A DNA stretch of 64,000 nucleotides from Microvirga ossetica (lineage in GTDB: Bacteria > Pseudomonadota > Alphaproteobacteria > Rhizobiales > Beijerinckiaceae). Positions within the stretch are counted from its first letter, which is position 1. Every line of letters starts with the position of its first letter. The position numbers and the translations under genes are program-made. Positions 8,596 through 16,100 of this stretch are shown here, one piece after another. The notes beneath the pieces are model-generated. The model saw only the letters and a list, made by a program, of their open reading frames with translations. It did not search any database and had not been told where the DNA came from. Where the stretch lies: positions 1,099,501 through 1,163,500 of the forward strand of contig NZ_CP016616.1 in the NCBI RefSeq assembly GCF_002741015.1, in the 5' to 3' direction.

Positions 8596-8871
8596 TTATT
8601 CTAACTCTTTGCTGCGGTTCTCGCGAATTGGGTGGCGCAACCGAACACCAGGACCACCACCATTCTCTGGGATGAATTCAAGACCAGCTCGCTCGAAGGC
8701 TTCGATGAGGGCGCGGTTTGTCCGGGTTGCAAGCCGAGCTCCCTCATCCTTGATCTCAAACGCTCCAATCGTTGATTTCGAGACGTCTGACGCAGACGCA
8801 AGATCTTTTTGCTCTAAACCTGCGAGTGCCCTGGCTGCCCGGCAGAGGCGAGGTGTGAGACGCACGACCAT
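8596..8871 (-). CDS. XRE-family helix-turn-helix transcriptional regulator
   Basis: The 91-residue protein has an N-terminal Cro/C1-type HTH (CRAARALAGLEQKDLASASD, then VSKSTIGAFE) and the short tail GLEFIPENGGGPGVRLRHP. That tail is seen in a common group of small rhizobial XRE regulators. These bind DNA as dimers and often regulate themselves. The ATG at 8871 gives a full family-length protein. A cluster of TGTAT-based inverted repeats lies directly upstream and may be its own operator. Confidence 0.85.
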   Translation of the reverse strand: MVVRLTPRLCRAARALAGLEQKDLASASDVSKSTIGAFEIKDEGARLATRTNRALIEAFERAGLEFIPENGGGPGVRLRHPIRENRSKELE

Positions 8872-8894
8872 TGGCCGTATTACCCACCAATGCT

Positions 8895-8972
8895 CTGTAT
8901 TTCAGATACAATTTTATTGACAGATTGCCCTGAAAGATGTATCTTAGATATATAAATGAAATTGAAATACAG
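8895..8972. promoter_or_regulatory. cluster of inverted TGTATTT/TGTATCT sites, possible XRE operators
   Basis: CTGTATTTCA at 8895-8904 and TGAAATACAG at 8963-8972 are perfect 10-bp inverted arms. Inside them, TTTCAGATACA (8900-8910) and TGTATCTTAGA (8939-8949) form a second, near-perfect inverted pair. All share a TGTAT(C/T)T core. The cluster lies between the XRE gene (minus) and a possible small frame (plus), so it could control both directions. Confidence 0.5.
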
Positions 8973-8976
8973 CGCC

Positions 8977-9114
8977 ATGCCTCGTTTCCGCCAGAAGTTC
9001 ATTCAGTCTTCCACCTTGAGGGAGGCTCAATATCAAACAACTCCCTACGACGCAGTTAAGACTCTCGGGACTCCTTTGTCCAACTCGCCAAGTCACACGA
9101 CGAAATCAGAATAA
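8977..9114 (+). CDS. possible small ORF divergent from the XRE gene
   Basis: A 45-residue frame (MPRFRQKFIQSSTLREAQ...) starts 5 bp after the outer operator arm. There is no clear ribosome site and no family is recognised. Its placement relative to the repeat cluster is the only support. Confidence 0.2.
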   Translation: MPRFRQKFIQSSTLREAQYQTTPYDAVKTLGTPLSNSPSHTTKSE

Positions 9115-9316
9115 TACAGACTCGCCTGAGCAGTTATGATGGCCACTTTGGCGGGAGCGCTCGGAATGCTCTTCTCACGGAGTAGGAGGTAGCGGCAGAG
9201 CCGTGGCCCTGAATGGGTTTCCCGATCAGCTCTAGGTCCTTGGAGCCTGGAAACTGCAGCTTGTTTCACTCAAAGCGACTTTGACGCCCATTGGGCGGCG
9301 GCACGGAGTTTGACTC

Positions 9317-9589
9317 ATGACAAGATCGACGCGCCCACGCCGGCATCAGCTGGCATTGCAAGAGCCCACCCCAGGAAAAGCAGGGACTCCGACGGTAGCC
9401 TCCCTAGGAGTGCGTCTCGTTCCCATTAACGCTGGCCGAGAGCGCCAGTTCGCCAAGCTCATTGCCTCCTGTGAAATCCTACGGGAGGAGTGCGAACGCT
9501 TGTTTCAGCGCATTATTGATCTTCTTGAAGATGAGGCTGATTCACCACACGGCGATGATAGCCCTTTGTCATGCACAACATCAGAGTGA
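9317..9589 (+). CDS. hypothetical small protein, partner of HNH nuclease (copy 2)
   Basis: This 90-residue frame has GGAG nine bases before the ATG. The N-terminus is basic (TRSTRPRRHQ). It is followed by TVASLGVRLVPINAG, the block shared with the 4618 gene, and then by a helical region (FAKLIASCEILREECERLFQ). It ends six bases before the HNH gene at 9596. Function unknown; the repeated pairing with an HNH nuclease suggests a partner, regulator or immunity role, which is inference only. Confidence 0.6.
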   Translation: MTRSTRPRRHQLALQEPTPGKAGTPTVASLGVRLVPINAGRERQFAKLIASCEILREECERLFQRIIDLLEDEADSPHGDDSPLSCTTSE

Positions 9590-9595
9590 ATACTC

Positions 9596-9970
9596 ATGGC
9601 GTTCGTCGATGTTGGAGATTTGGGAACAACCTCTCGCCGGAAGCTCACGCCGCACCGACGTCTTCAAGTGTGGGAAGCAACGGGTGGTAGATGCGTAATC
9701 TGCGATCAAAAAATCGACGGCGTGCGCGAACGCTGGATCGCGGAACACATACGAGCCCTCGAGCTTGGAGGTTCAGATCATTTGAGCAACATGGGCCCAG
9801 CCCACGAGGCATGCGCTTTGGTCAAAACCAAGGATGATCACCATCGAGCTGGAAAGGCGAAGCGGCAGAAAATCCGATATATCGGGGCAGAGATCTCAAA
9901 AAGGCCGCTGCCGTGTGGAAAGGCCAGCCCTTGGAAACGCAAGATATCGGGCGAGATAGTTGTAAGATGA
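9596..9970 (+). CDS. HNH endonuclease family protein (copy 2)
   Basis: This 124-residue protein is closely similar to the one at 5185-5562: CVICDQKIDGVRERWI, EHIRALELGGSD, SNMGPAHEAC and the basic C-terminal KRQKIRYIG. The H-N-H residues and the cysteines are kept, so both copies look active. It is coupled to the small gene six bases upstream. Confidence 0.8.
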   Translation: MAFVDVGDLGTTSRRKLTPHRRLQVWEATGGRCVICDQKIDGVRERWIAEHIRALELGGSDHLSNMGPAHEACALVKTKDDHHRAGKAKRQKIRYIGAEISKRPLPCGKASPWKRKISGEIVVR

Positions 9971-10470
9971 AATAACCTGTTGGGTGTAATCAACGACACC
10001 ATAATGGACCAGAAAGCTCATCCATCCACCTGTTGGAAACGGAATCGAAGACGCAGGATTAATCTCAACGTATTCTCTATTGAACTGGCAAGTGTCCGCG
10101 CAAATGCCGCTGTCGTGTGATGCCGATCGTGGTACACGATCACGACACAAGTCGCTGTTGGACAGCGGGTGACCCGGCAGAGATCCTATGAAAGATAAGG
10201 AATTGGTATCTGTAGTCGTTCTACTACATCAAGCGTCACATCCGGCCTGAATACGGTCGGGCGATCAGAGACGCAATCCGTCGCCGCCCACTGGCACAGT
10301 TTGCGGACCCATAAGCATCGGCCCAGTCTGCTTCAAGATCCGCGCATCTGGAGAGAATTCCCCCTCCAACGGGAGGAAATTTCCACAGTTCGCCGTGACG
10401 AACTCCACTCACCTAACGGACAAATTCTCCTGCTGTCGAGAGCGGAAGACAGAAGAACTGGTTCTATCAG
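9971..10470. other. intergenic, no gene seen
   Basis: About 500 bp without a credible frame. The minus-strand frame at 9896-10150 overlaps the HNH gene and has no recognisable sequence. I see no hairpin terminator. Confidence 0.4.
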
Positions 10471-10518
10471 TGGTGCCCAGAGGCGGAATTGAACCACCGC
10501 CACTGCGATTTTCAGTCG
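10471..10518 (-). tRNA. 3' fragment of tRNA-Phe (GAA), probable attachment-site scar
   Basis: Read on the minus strand, 10518-10471 gives the anticodon loop CTGAAAA, a T arm (GGTGG TTCAATT CCGCC) and the acceptor 3' strand TCTGGGC followed by ACCA, so CCA is encoded. The 5' half (acceptor 5' strand and D arm) is absent: the bases upstream on the same strand are unrelated, and only three pairs of the anticodon stem can form. Duplicated tRNA 3' ends like this are left where an element has integrated by site-specific recombination. The intact gene is not in the window, nor is a matching integrase. Confidence 0.72.
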
Positions 10519-10602
10519 GTCGTACGCCATTGAAAGTGGTTCGCTTTGTTACTCGCCCTCCACGCGCTTCTCTTCAAGAGGAGGATTAGGGGGCGGGCCC
10601 AC

Positions 10603-11025
10603 TTAGCCCTTGGCTGTAATCGTTGCCCCAGGCTGCGCTGGACAGGCCACGATGAATTCAGAGTGCAACCGGGTGATTTCGACGCCACTTACAAGGATAC
10701 AGCCCTTCATGGCTGGAGTCGTGGCAATATACTCCAATGCGCCCTCCTCGTGTCTGACACCAGTGAGGGGCGAGAGTGACGGCTCGCCTCTCCACGACTG
10801 GCAGAAAGACTGGCGCATTTCCGAGACGGCATACGCTGCCACGAGCAGCCTTCCGTTGACGGGCTGTCGATAGACCTGGTATCCGCCGCCACAGGTGGTC
10901 GTCACATTGGTGTAGCCTACCGCCACATAGTCGGACAGCGAGCCCCCAGTTGGGGCCGATGCACATCCAGACATGGCACCCACGAGTGCCAACAGGGCAG
11001 TTACGAACAAAGGTCGGCTAAGCAT
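10603..11025 (-). CDS. putative lipoprotein of unknown function
   Basis: The 140-residue protein starts with a signal peptide (MLSRPLFVTALLALVGAMSGC) whose lipobox ends at Cys21, so it should be lipid-anchored in the envelope. Four further cysteines could form disulfides. I do not recognise a family. GAGACGAG lies upstream of the ATG at 11025. It lies close to the tRNA-Phe fragment and may be part of the inserted DNA. Confidence 0.65.
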   Translation of the reverse strand: MLSRPLFVTALLALVGAMSGCASAPTGGSLSDYVAVGYTNVTTTCGGGYQVYRQPVNGRLLVAAYAVSEMRQSFCQSWRGEPSLSPLTGVRHEEGALEYIATTPAMKGCILVSGVEITRLHSEFIVACPAQPGATITAKG

Positions 11026-11447
11026 CGCTTACTCGTCTCGGAAGATGGAGGCGCCCTTCTAGCAGATATTGCCGAGCTTGTCGTGCCAGGTTGTTGAACC
11101 CGATATGCGCACTAAACTTGGCTCCTCCTGCGTCTCTTCGGGAGGAGAATGAGCGGGGCCGACTTGGCTAGCAATCGCCTGACACTCTTTTAGAGCTTTC
11201 TGCGCTTAACCTAGTCCACAGGTGAGCGGCCAAGTTCCCGCATTTTCGGTTGCGGCGCTTGAGCAGCAACGACAGATCAACTCCTCGACGCCCTCTCCTC
11301 TACACTGCCAAGGCTAGCGCAATGGTGCCGGTCGCCATGGCCGTTCGCCCACGATGCCGAATGGAACGGCAGCGTCACCAACAGTGTTGATGACAGTGCC
11401 GTCCCTCAGGCGGCCCCAAGATCGCCGCGTTGCTCAAGGAGTTACCC
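11026..11447. other. intergenic, no gene seen
   Basis: About 420 bp between the divergent lipoprotein and RTX genes. AAGGAG at 11435-11440 is the RTX ribosome site. No clear promoter or repeat stands out. Confidence 0.4.
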
Positions 11448-12629
11448 ATGCCCACCGTCATTGCCAGCGAAGCCAAGCCCGTCGAGTTCAAGGGGTTAGA
11501 CAGCGATTTTCTTCATCTCTACCTCGTTAAGACGGTCACGGATGAACAGGGGCGTATTGTCTCAGAGAAGGTGATCCGGGGCACCGCAGGATCGAATGGT
11601 GATCTCGAGACGCTGGTCGATGCCAATCTGGCCACCTCGCCGGACCGGAGAGGCTCAGACACTCCCGAGGAGAGGCATCGCAAGGTCCTCGATCTCGGCA
11701 CCAGGGACGCCGAAGACGTCTGGCAGGTCATGGTTCAGCATGCCAATAACATCGAGACAGCGGATCTCGACTATAGCGTCGATATCTTTGAGGACGTTTC
11801 CGGCGGAGACCTGAACAGCAACTCTGTCGTTGCGTCAGTGCTCCATTCGGTGGGTCTGAACCTGAGCACAAGCCTCCCGGTGGGAGTCAGTCGATCGGAC
11901 GCCCCACTCTATGGCCAACTCCAGTACATGAACGTTGATGACGCACTCTTCGGATCGGCGAACAACGACCGGATTCTGGGCGGTGTTGGGAACGATCGGC
12001 TCTACGGCCATGATGGGAACGACCGCCTTTATGGGGAAGATGGCAATGACCGCCTCTATGGGGAAGTCGGCAATGACGCTCTGTATGGAGGCCACGGCAA
12101 CGACAGTCTAGCAGGCAAAATCGGCAACGACCGCCTATACGGGGACGGCGGCAATGATCGTCTCTATGGCAGTTTCGGTGACGATGTTCTTAGCGGTGGA
12201 AGTGGCAACGACCGTCTCTATGGCAGCTTCGATGACGACGTTCTTAGCGGCGGGAGCGGCGACGACCGGCTCTATGGCGAGTCCGGAGCAGACATCCTTC
12301 GCAGCGGTTCGGGAGAGGACGCCTTTGTCTATAATGCGGTGCCGAATGGCCCGGTAGATGTAGACACCATCCAGGACTTCTCGGTTGCGAATGATACCTT
12401 CTGGCTGAACAACAAGGTGTTCACAGGGCTAGGAAGCGAAGGCCGGTTGAAATCCTCCGCCTTCTGGACTGGAACGGAGGCGCATGACGCAACTGACCGT
12501 GTCATCTACGACCGCACTAACGGTGTTCTTTTCTACGATCAGGACGGCTCTGGAGCGACAGAGCAGGTTGTGGTGGCGAAGCTCTCTACGGGATTGAGGA
12601 TGACCAGCCTGGACATTCTAGTTATCTAG
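11448..12629 (+). CDS. RTX-type calcium-binding protein
   Basis: The 393-residue protein has an unrecognised N-terminal domain of about 165 residues. About ten glycine/aspartate-rich nonapeptide repeats of the GGxGxDxLxG type follow (GNDRLYG repeated, residues ~170-290). A C-terminal region (FVYNAVPNGPVDVDTIQDFS onward) looks like a type I secretion target. The family folds into a calcium-bound beta-roll after export through a TolC-type channel. No ABC/HlyD secretion genes are in the window. The ATG at 11448 follows AAGGAG by seven bases. DNA repeats track the protein repeats, so copy number can vary. Confidence 0.85.
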   Translation: MPTVIASEAKPVEFKGLDSDFLHLYLVKTVTDEQGRIVSEKVIRGTAGSNGDLETLVDANLATSPDRRGSDTPEERHRKVLDLGTRDAEDVWQVMVQHANNIETADLDYSVDIFEDVSGGDLNSNSVVASVLHSVGLNLSTSLPVGVSRSDAPLYGQLQYMNVDDALFGSANNDRILGGVGNDRLYGHDGNDRLYGEDGNDRLYGEVGNDALYGGHGNDSLAGKIGNDRLYGDGGNDRLYGSFGDDVLSGGSGNDRLYGSFDDDVLSGGSGDDRLYGESGADILRSGSGEDAFVYNAVPNGPVDVDTIQDFSVANDTFWLNNKVFTGLGSEGRLKSSAFWTGTEAHDATDRVIYDRTNGVLFYDQDGSGATEQVVVAKLSTGLRMTSLDILVI

Positions 12630-12989
12630 GCTCGGTCCACCGAAATCCCGCGAGCTGGAGCCAAGGCAGCAGGGTCGCCGCACGTAAAGTTAACTTTGGC
12701 TGTTTCAAATGATACTCTCCGGGCGCGTTGCGTATCAGCCCGGCGCACTGTCCTGAGCCCACAGCTTGCGGATTTGGGCGCTCGTCACTCAATTCGACGA
12801 CTCAAGCTTTTCCCAGAAGCCGAGCCTGTCCCTCAGGTCTGATCAACCCTCTCTTCATCCCTTCCTGCCATACCCTCGTCAGCCCATATGAGCGGCATAC
12901 AAGAAGCAAAATGGGATCAGGATGCGTGGTGATGAACCGTCTGACAATAGCTGTGGCCGTGGTACAAAGAGGGGAACCAGGACCTATAG
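12630..12989. other. intergenic, no gene seen
   Basis: No credible frame or RNA gene. A 103-codon plus frame (12728-13039) has no homology I can see and a poor start. Confidence 0.4.
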
Positions 12990-13382
12990 TACATCCAAAA
13001 GCAGATTGCCGCTGCTACTCAGGAACTGAAGCATCTTGAGTATCTTCGGGCTCGGGTCAGTGGCGAGATCGACACCACCCGTCTTCAACTCTCCGACGGC
13101 CCGGCTCAAGCAGCAGTTCCAGAAGAGACAGCACCGCCACCAGTGAGCCCCGCCCGTCCCGCGGAAGCCAGCCTCCCCCTTTCAAAGGAGGAAGTCAGCA
13201 AGGCACAGCAGGCGCTCACGAAACTCAGATATGGGCAATTGAAAGCGGATGGGGTGTTCGGCCCAGGCACTCGCCGATCAATTGAGGCGTTCCAACAGCG
13301 GCATGGGCTGCTGGTAAACGGGCGACTCGACGCCGACACAATTCGTGCGCTTCGCGCTGCTCAAACGGCACCACAGCCCTAA
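12990..13382 (+). pseudogene. peptidoglycan-binding-domain protein, 5' truncated
   Basis: The clear part is a PG_binding_1-type domain at the C-terminus: VSKAQQALTKLRYGQLKADG, then FGPGTRRSIEAFQQRHGL and ADTIRALRAAQ. The only conventional start is GTG at 13143, which gives 79 residues. The frame stays open upstream to a TAG at 12987 and reads like protein: IQKQIAAATQELKHLEYLRA, then a Pro/Ala linker. This looks like the end of a longer envelope protein (coiled coil, linker, PG-binding domain) whose start has been lost. A short functional product from GTG 13143 cannot be excluded. Confidence 0.6.
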
Positions 13383-13778
13383 CTGCGCGATTTCAATGGA
13401 AATTCTATTCACCCTACGTTCGATGCATGCGGCGTTCGGTGACTTGGTCGGAGGTAACGATAGAGCTATTGCGGCCCGTAGGATTATAGAGAGGCCGCCT
13501 GGATGTCCCGGATGAGAAAAATCAAGGTTGCCAGCGACACACCTGCTTACTGCAAAGTTTATTAGGGCGAGATAAATGAGCATTAGGGTTCTTGCTCTTC
13601 CACGGGATACATCCAACTATTCCCGGCGAAAGATGGCAGCCTCGTAAGGTGAAACCCGCCGCCGAGGCACTGCAGGTTGCAGAGGCACTCGTATAGCATG
13701 CTCAGGCTAAGCATCAAGAGGCCAAGATCGCAGATCCTTGCCACTTGTTCAGCATAAAAGGTGCCAAGCTCAAGACGA
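13383..13778. other. intergenic, no gene seen
   Basis: About 400 bp between convergent genes. I see no clear terminator or reading frame. Confidence 0.4.
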
Positions 13779-15776
13779 TTAACGATGATCGGCGGCTTTC
13801 AGGGGCAGATTTAATGCAAGTTTCTCTTGCATCGGCTTGCTGAGCGTTCTGGAATAGGTTGCGGTCATGTGATGACTGTCTCGGTAGACAAGAGCCTCGC
13901 CAATCATGACCGGGCAATATTGGGCGTCACAGAAATACTCTGAGAAATCAAGAATCTTCACATTCAGCATTTTGGCCGTGAGCACCAAGTTGTCCTCCGG
14001 CAATACACTCTGGCGAGAGGGAAGGCAGTTTGCCCTCCACTCCTTCGCACGTTCAAGGCATTTGCCCGGATGAAACGACAGCCACGGGATGTTTCTGACA
14101 TGGCGAACGTCTAACCCCATGTCCAGCAACGGCTTCCAGGTAGTGGCGAGGCCTTCCGGTGTTACGTTCTGATCGCGAGAAGAGTGGGAAATGAGAACGA
14201 TATCCGGACGCTCACGCGAGAGCCACTCGATCACGTTCCTGGACCATTCCGCACATTCCGTGTAAGGCCGCTTGAGGGTGGTGTTGTAGACAGGGTCAAG
14301 CGAGAAGATGCACGCCGATTTTGCTATTCCTCGAAAGTAAATTGGCTGAGTCCGCGCGAGTTCCTCGAAAGCAGGAAACCAGTGCGTGGCATGGGAATTG
14401 CCCACCATGACGACCTTCAAGCTACGCATCGGATCCCCATAATTGCACGTCAGAACATCCGTGCCCTGAATGGTTTGATGGCACTTCGCCCGGTAGGCGG
14501 AGGATACGTCGGCCTTCACTTTCTCCGGTCTTGGGGTGACTTTTGATGGGTCTTCCTTCCTCCAGTCGTATTGAGGATCCTTCATCGCCGATGCGCCGCG
14601 TGGAGCTTCCGCGACAGCAATCGGCTCGGGTTGACTGACCTCTCTCGCAAGAAAAATCGTGCCGGCGATGACCGTGGCGGCAATGCCGGCGGCCCCGAGG
14701 GCGAGGGTGCGACCGACGGCCGGTTTCGATGTCCGGAAGGGATCCTCGACGTAGATCTTGCTCAGATGCGCCAGAACCACCGAGGCGAGGAAGAGGACGA
14801 GTCCGGATCGTGGCCCAATCGCCCGCCCCATCGCCTCGCCATAGAGCACGATGACAGGCCAATGCCAGAGGTAGAGTGAATAGGAGATGTCGCCGACATA
14901 CTGGAACGGGCGCGCGTTCAGAACGAAACCGGCAGATCGGCGCGCCTCTGCGCCGCTCGCGGCGATTACTGCCGCCGCGCCGAGCGTGGGCAGCAAGGCC
15001 GCATAGCCGGGAAAGCTCGTTTCGTCGCTATAGGCAAAACACGCGACAATGATCGCGCCAAGGCCGGTGAGCCCCAGCGCCACACGTGCCGGCTGAGAAA
15101 GAGATCTCTGCGCCTGAAAGACGGCCAAGGCGCCCCCAAGGGCCAACTCCCAGGCACGGGTGGTGGTGGCAAAGTAGGCCACGCCCGGATTGAGCGGGGT
15201 CAGCCAGACCGAATAGGCCAGCGATCCCAGCCCGATCAGGCCGATGAACCACCCGAACGCCGCACGACGGCCCAAGGTCCTGCGCCGCGCCAGCGCGAGA
15301 ATCGGCAGCAGGATCAGGGGCCAGACGATATAGTACTGCTCCTCGACCGAGAGCGACCAGAAGTGGTTCATCGGGACCTTGGCGTCATCGGCCAAGTAGT
15401 CGACGGCCTGGGCGGCCAGGAACCAGTTCTGAACATACAGGGCACTGGCGATGAGGCTGCTGGCGATATCCGACCATTGGGCCTGCCGGAAAAACGGGAT
15501 CGACAAAGCCACCGCCAGAGACACAAGGGTTGCGGCGGGCAGAAGACGCCGGATCCGGCGGGCGTAGAAGGCGGGGATGTCGATCCGGCCGGTGCTCTCG
15601 AACTCCTTGAACAGGGAGCCGGTGATCAGATAGCCGGAGATGACGAAGAAGACGTCGACGCCCACATAGCCGCCCGGCAGCAGGCCCGGCCACAGGTGAT
15701 AAATTAGGACGGCGAGCACCGCCACGGCACGAAGGCCCTGGATCTCTGGAACAAGCTGATGCCGAGAGAGAGACAT
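13779..15776 (-). CDS. OafA/YrhL-type acyltransferase with SGNH domain
   Basis: This 665-residue inner-membrane protein joins two domains. Residues ~8-345 are an acyltransferase-3 domain with about ten membrane helices. It starts with PEIQGLRAVAVLAVLIYHLW and carries GVDVFFVISGYLIT, FYARRIRRLLPA and FWSLSVEEQYY. Residues ~425-655 are a periplasmic SGNH domain, with the Ser in MVGNSHATHW and the catalytic Asp/His in YRDSHHMTA. Such proteins O-acetylate O-antigen, exopolysaccharide or peptidoglycan. Its place next to glycosyltransferases suggests that it decorates the local glycan. The start is MSLSRHQLVPE at 15776. Confidence 0.9.
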   Translation of the reverse strand: MSLSRHQLVPEIQGLRAVAVLAVLIYHLWPGLLPGGYVGVDVFFVISGYLITGSLFKEFESTGRIDIPAFYARRIRRLLPAATLVSLAVALSIPFFRQAQWSDIASSLIASALYVQNWFLAAQAVDYLADDAKVPMNHFWSLSVEEQYYIVWPLILLPILALARRRTLGRRAAFGWFIGLIGLGSLAYSVWLTPLNPGVAYFATTTRAWELALGGALAVFQAQRSLSQPARVALGLTGLGAIIVACFAYSDETSFPGYAALLPTLGAAAVIAASGAEARRSAGFVLNARPFQYVGDISYSLYLWHWPVIVLYGEAMGRAIGPRSGLVLFLASVVLAHLSKIYVEDPFRTSKPAVGRTLALGAAGIAATVIAGTIFLAREVSQPEPIAVAEAPRGASAMKDPQYDWRKEDPSKVTPRPEKVKADVSSAYRAKCHQTIQGTDVLTCNYGDPMRSLKVVMVGNSHATHWFPAFEELARTQPIYFRGIAKSACIFSLDPVYNTTLKRPYTECAEWSRNVIEWLSRERPDIVLISHSSRDQNVTPEGLATTWKPLLDMGLDVRHVRNIPWLSFHPGKCLERAKEWRANCLPSRQSVLPEDNLVLTAKMLNVKILDFSEYFCDAQYCPVMIGEALVYRDSHHMTATYSRTLSKPMQEKLALNLPLKAADHR

Positions 15777-16100
15777 ATCTTAACTTTATAACTCGATTGA
15801 CCTTGGCTCATACTCAGAATTTCGGCTCATTTGCAAGCTTGAGCCAAGATCGGTTTATTTAACGATAAGTTTCCAGATTAAGGCGAAATCTGATGGGGTC
15901 TGATAGAATTCCGATAGCCGTTCCGCGCCATGCGACCTCAAGTCCCAAAGAGGAATTCCCGAGAGCTATGCCGATCAGGGGCCTCCCCTGAAGCTCGATA
16001 TGGGCCAGGTTCTTAGGCTTTAAGATATTTTATCACATGAGGTTGCGTTCGGGAGCGCTCGCGGCTAACGCATTGTTCGGACACCAGCACATAAACGGAC
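15777..16100. other. divergent intergenic region
   Basis: About 320 bp between the divergent acyltransferase and double-GT genes, AT-rich near 15780-15900. It should hold both promoters, but I cannot place them with confidence. Confidence 0.4.

Noticed and set aside
9896..10150. 84-codon minus frame
   Set aside because: It overlaps the end of the HNH gene, has no ribosome site, and shows no recognisable motif.
11948..12320. tandem GA-rich repeats that might suggest a CRISPR-like array
   Set aside because: The repeats encode the RTX nonapeptides in frame and have no spacer structure. No CRISPR array or cas gene is seen in the window.
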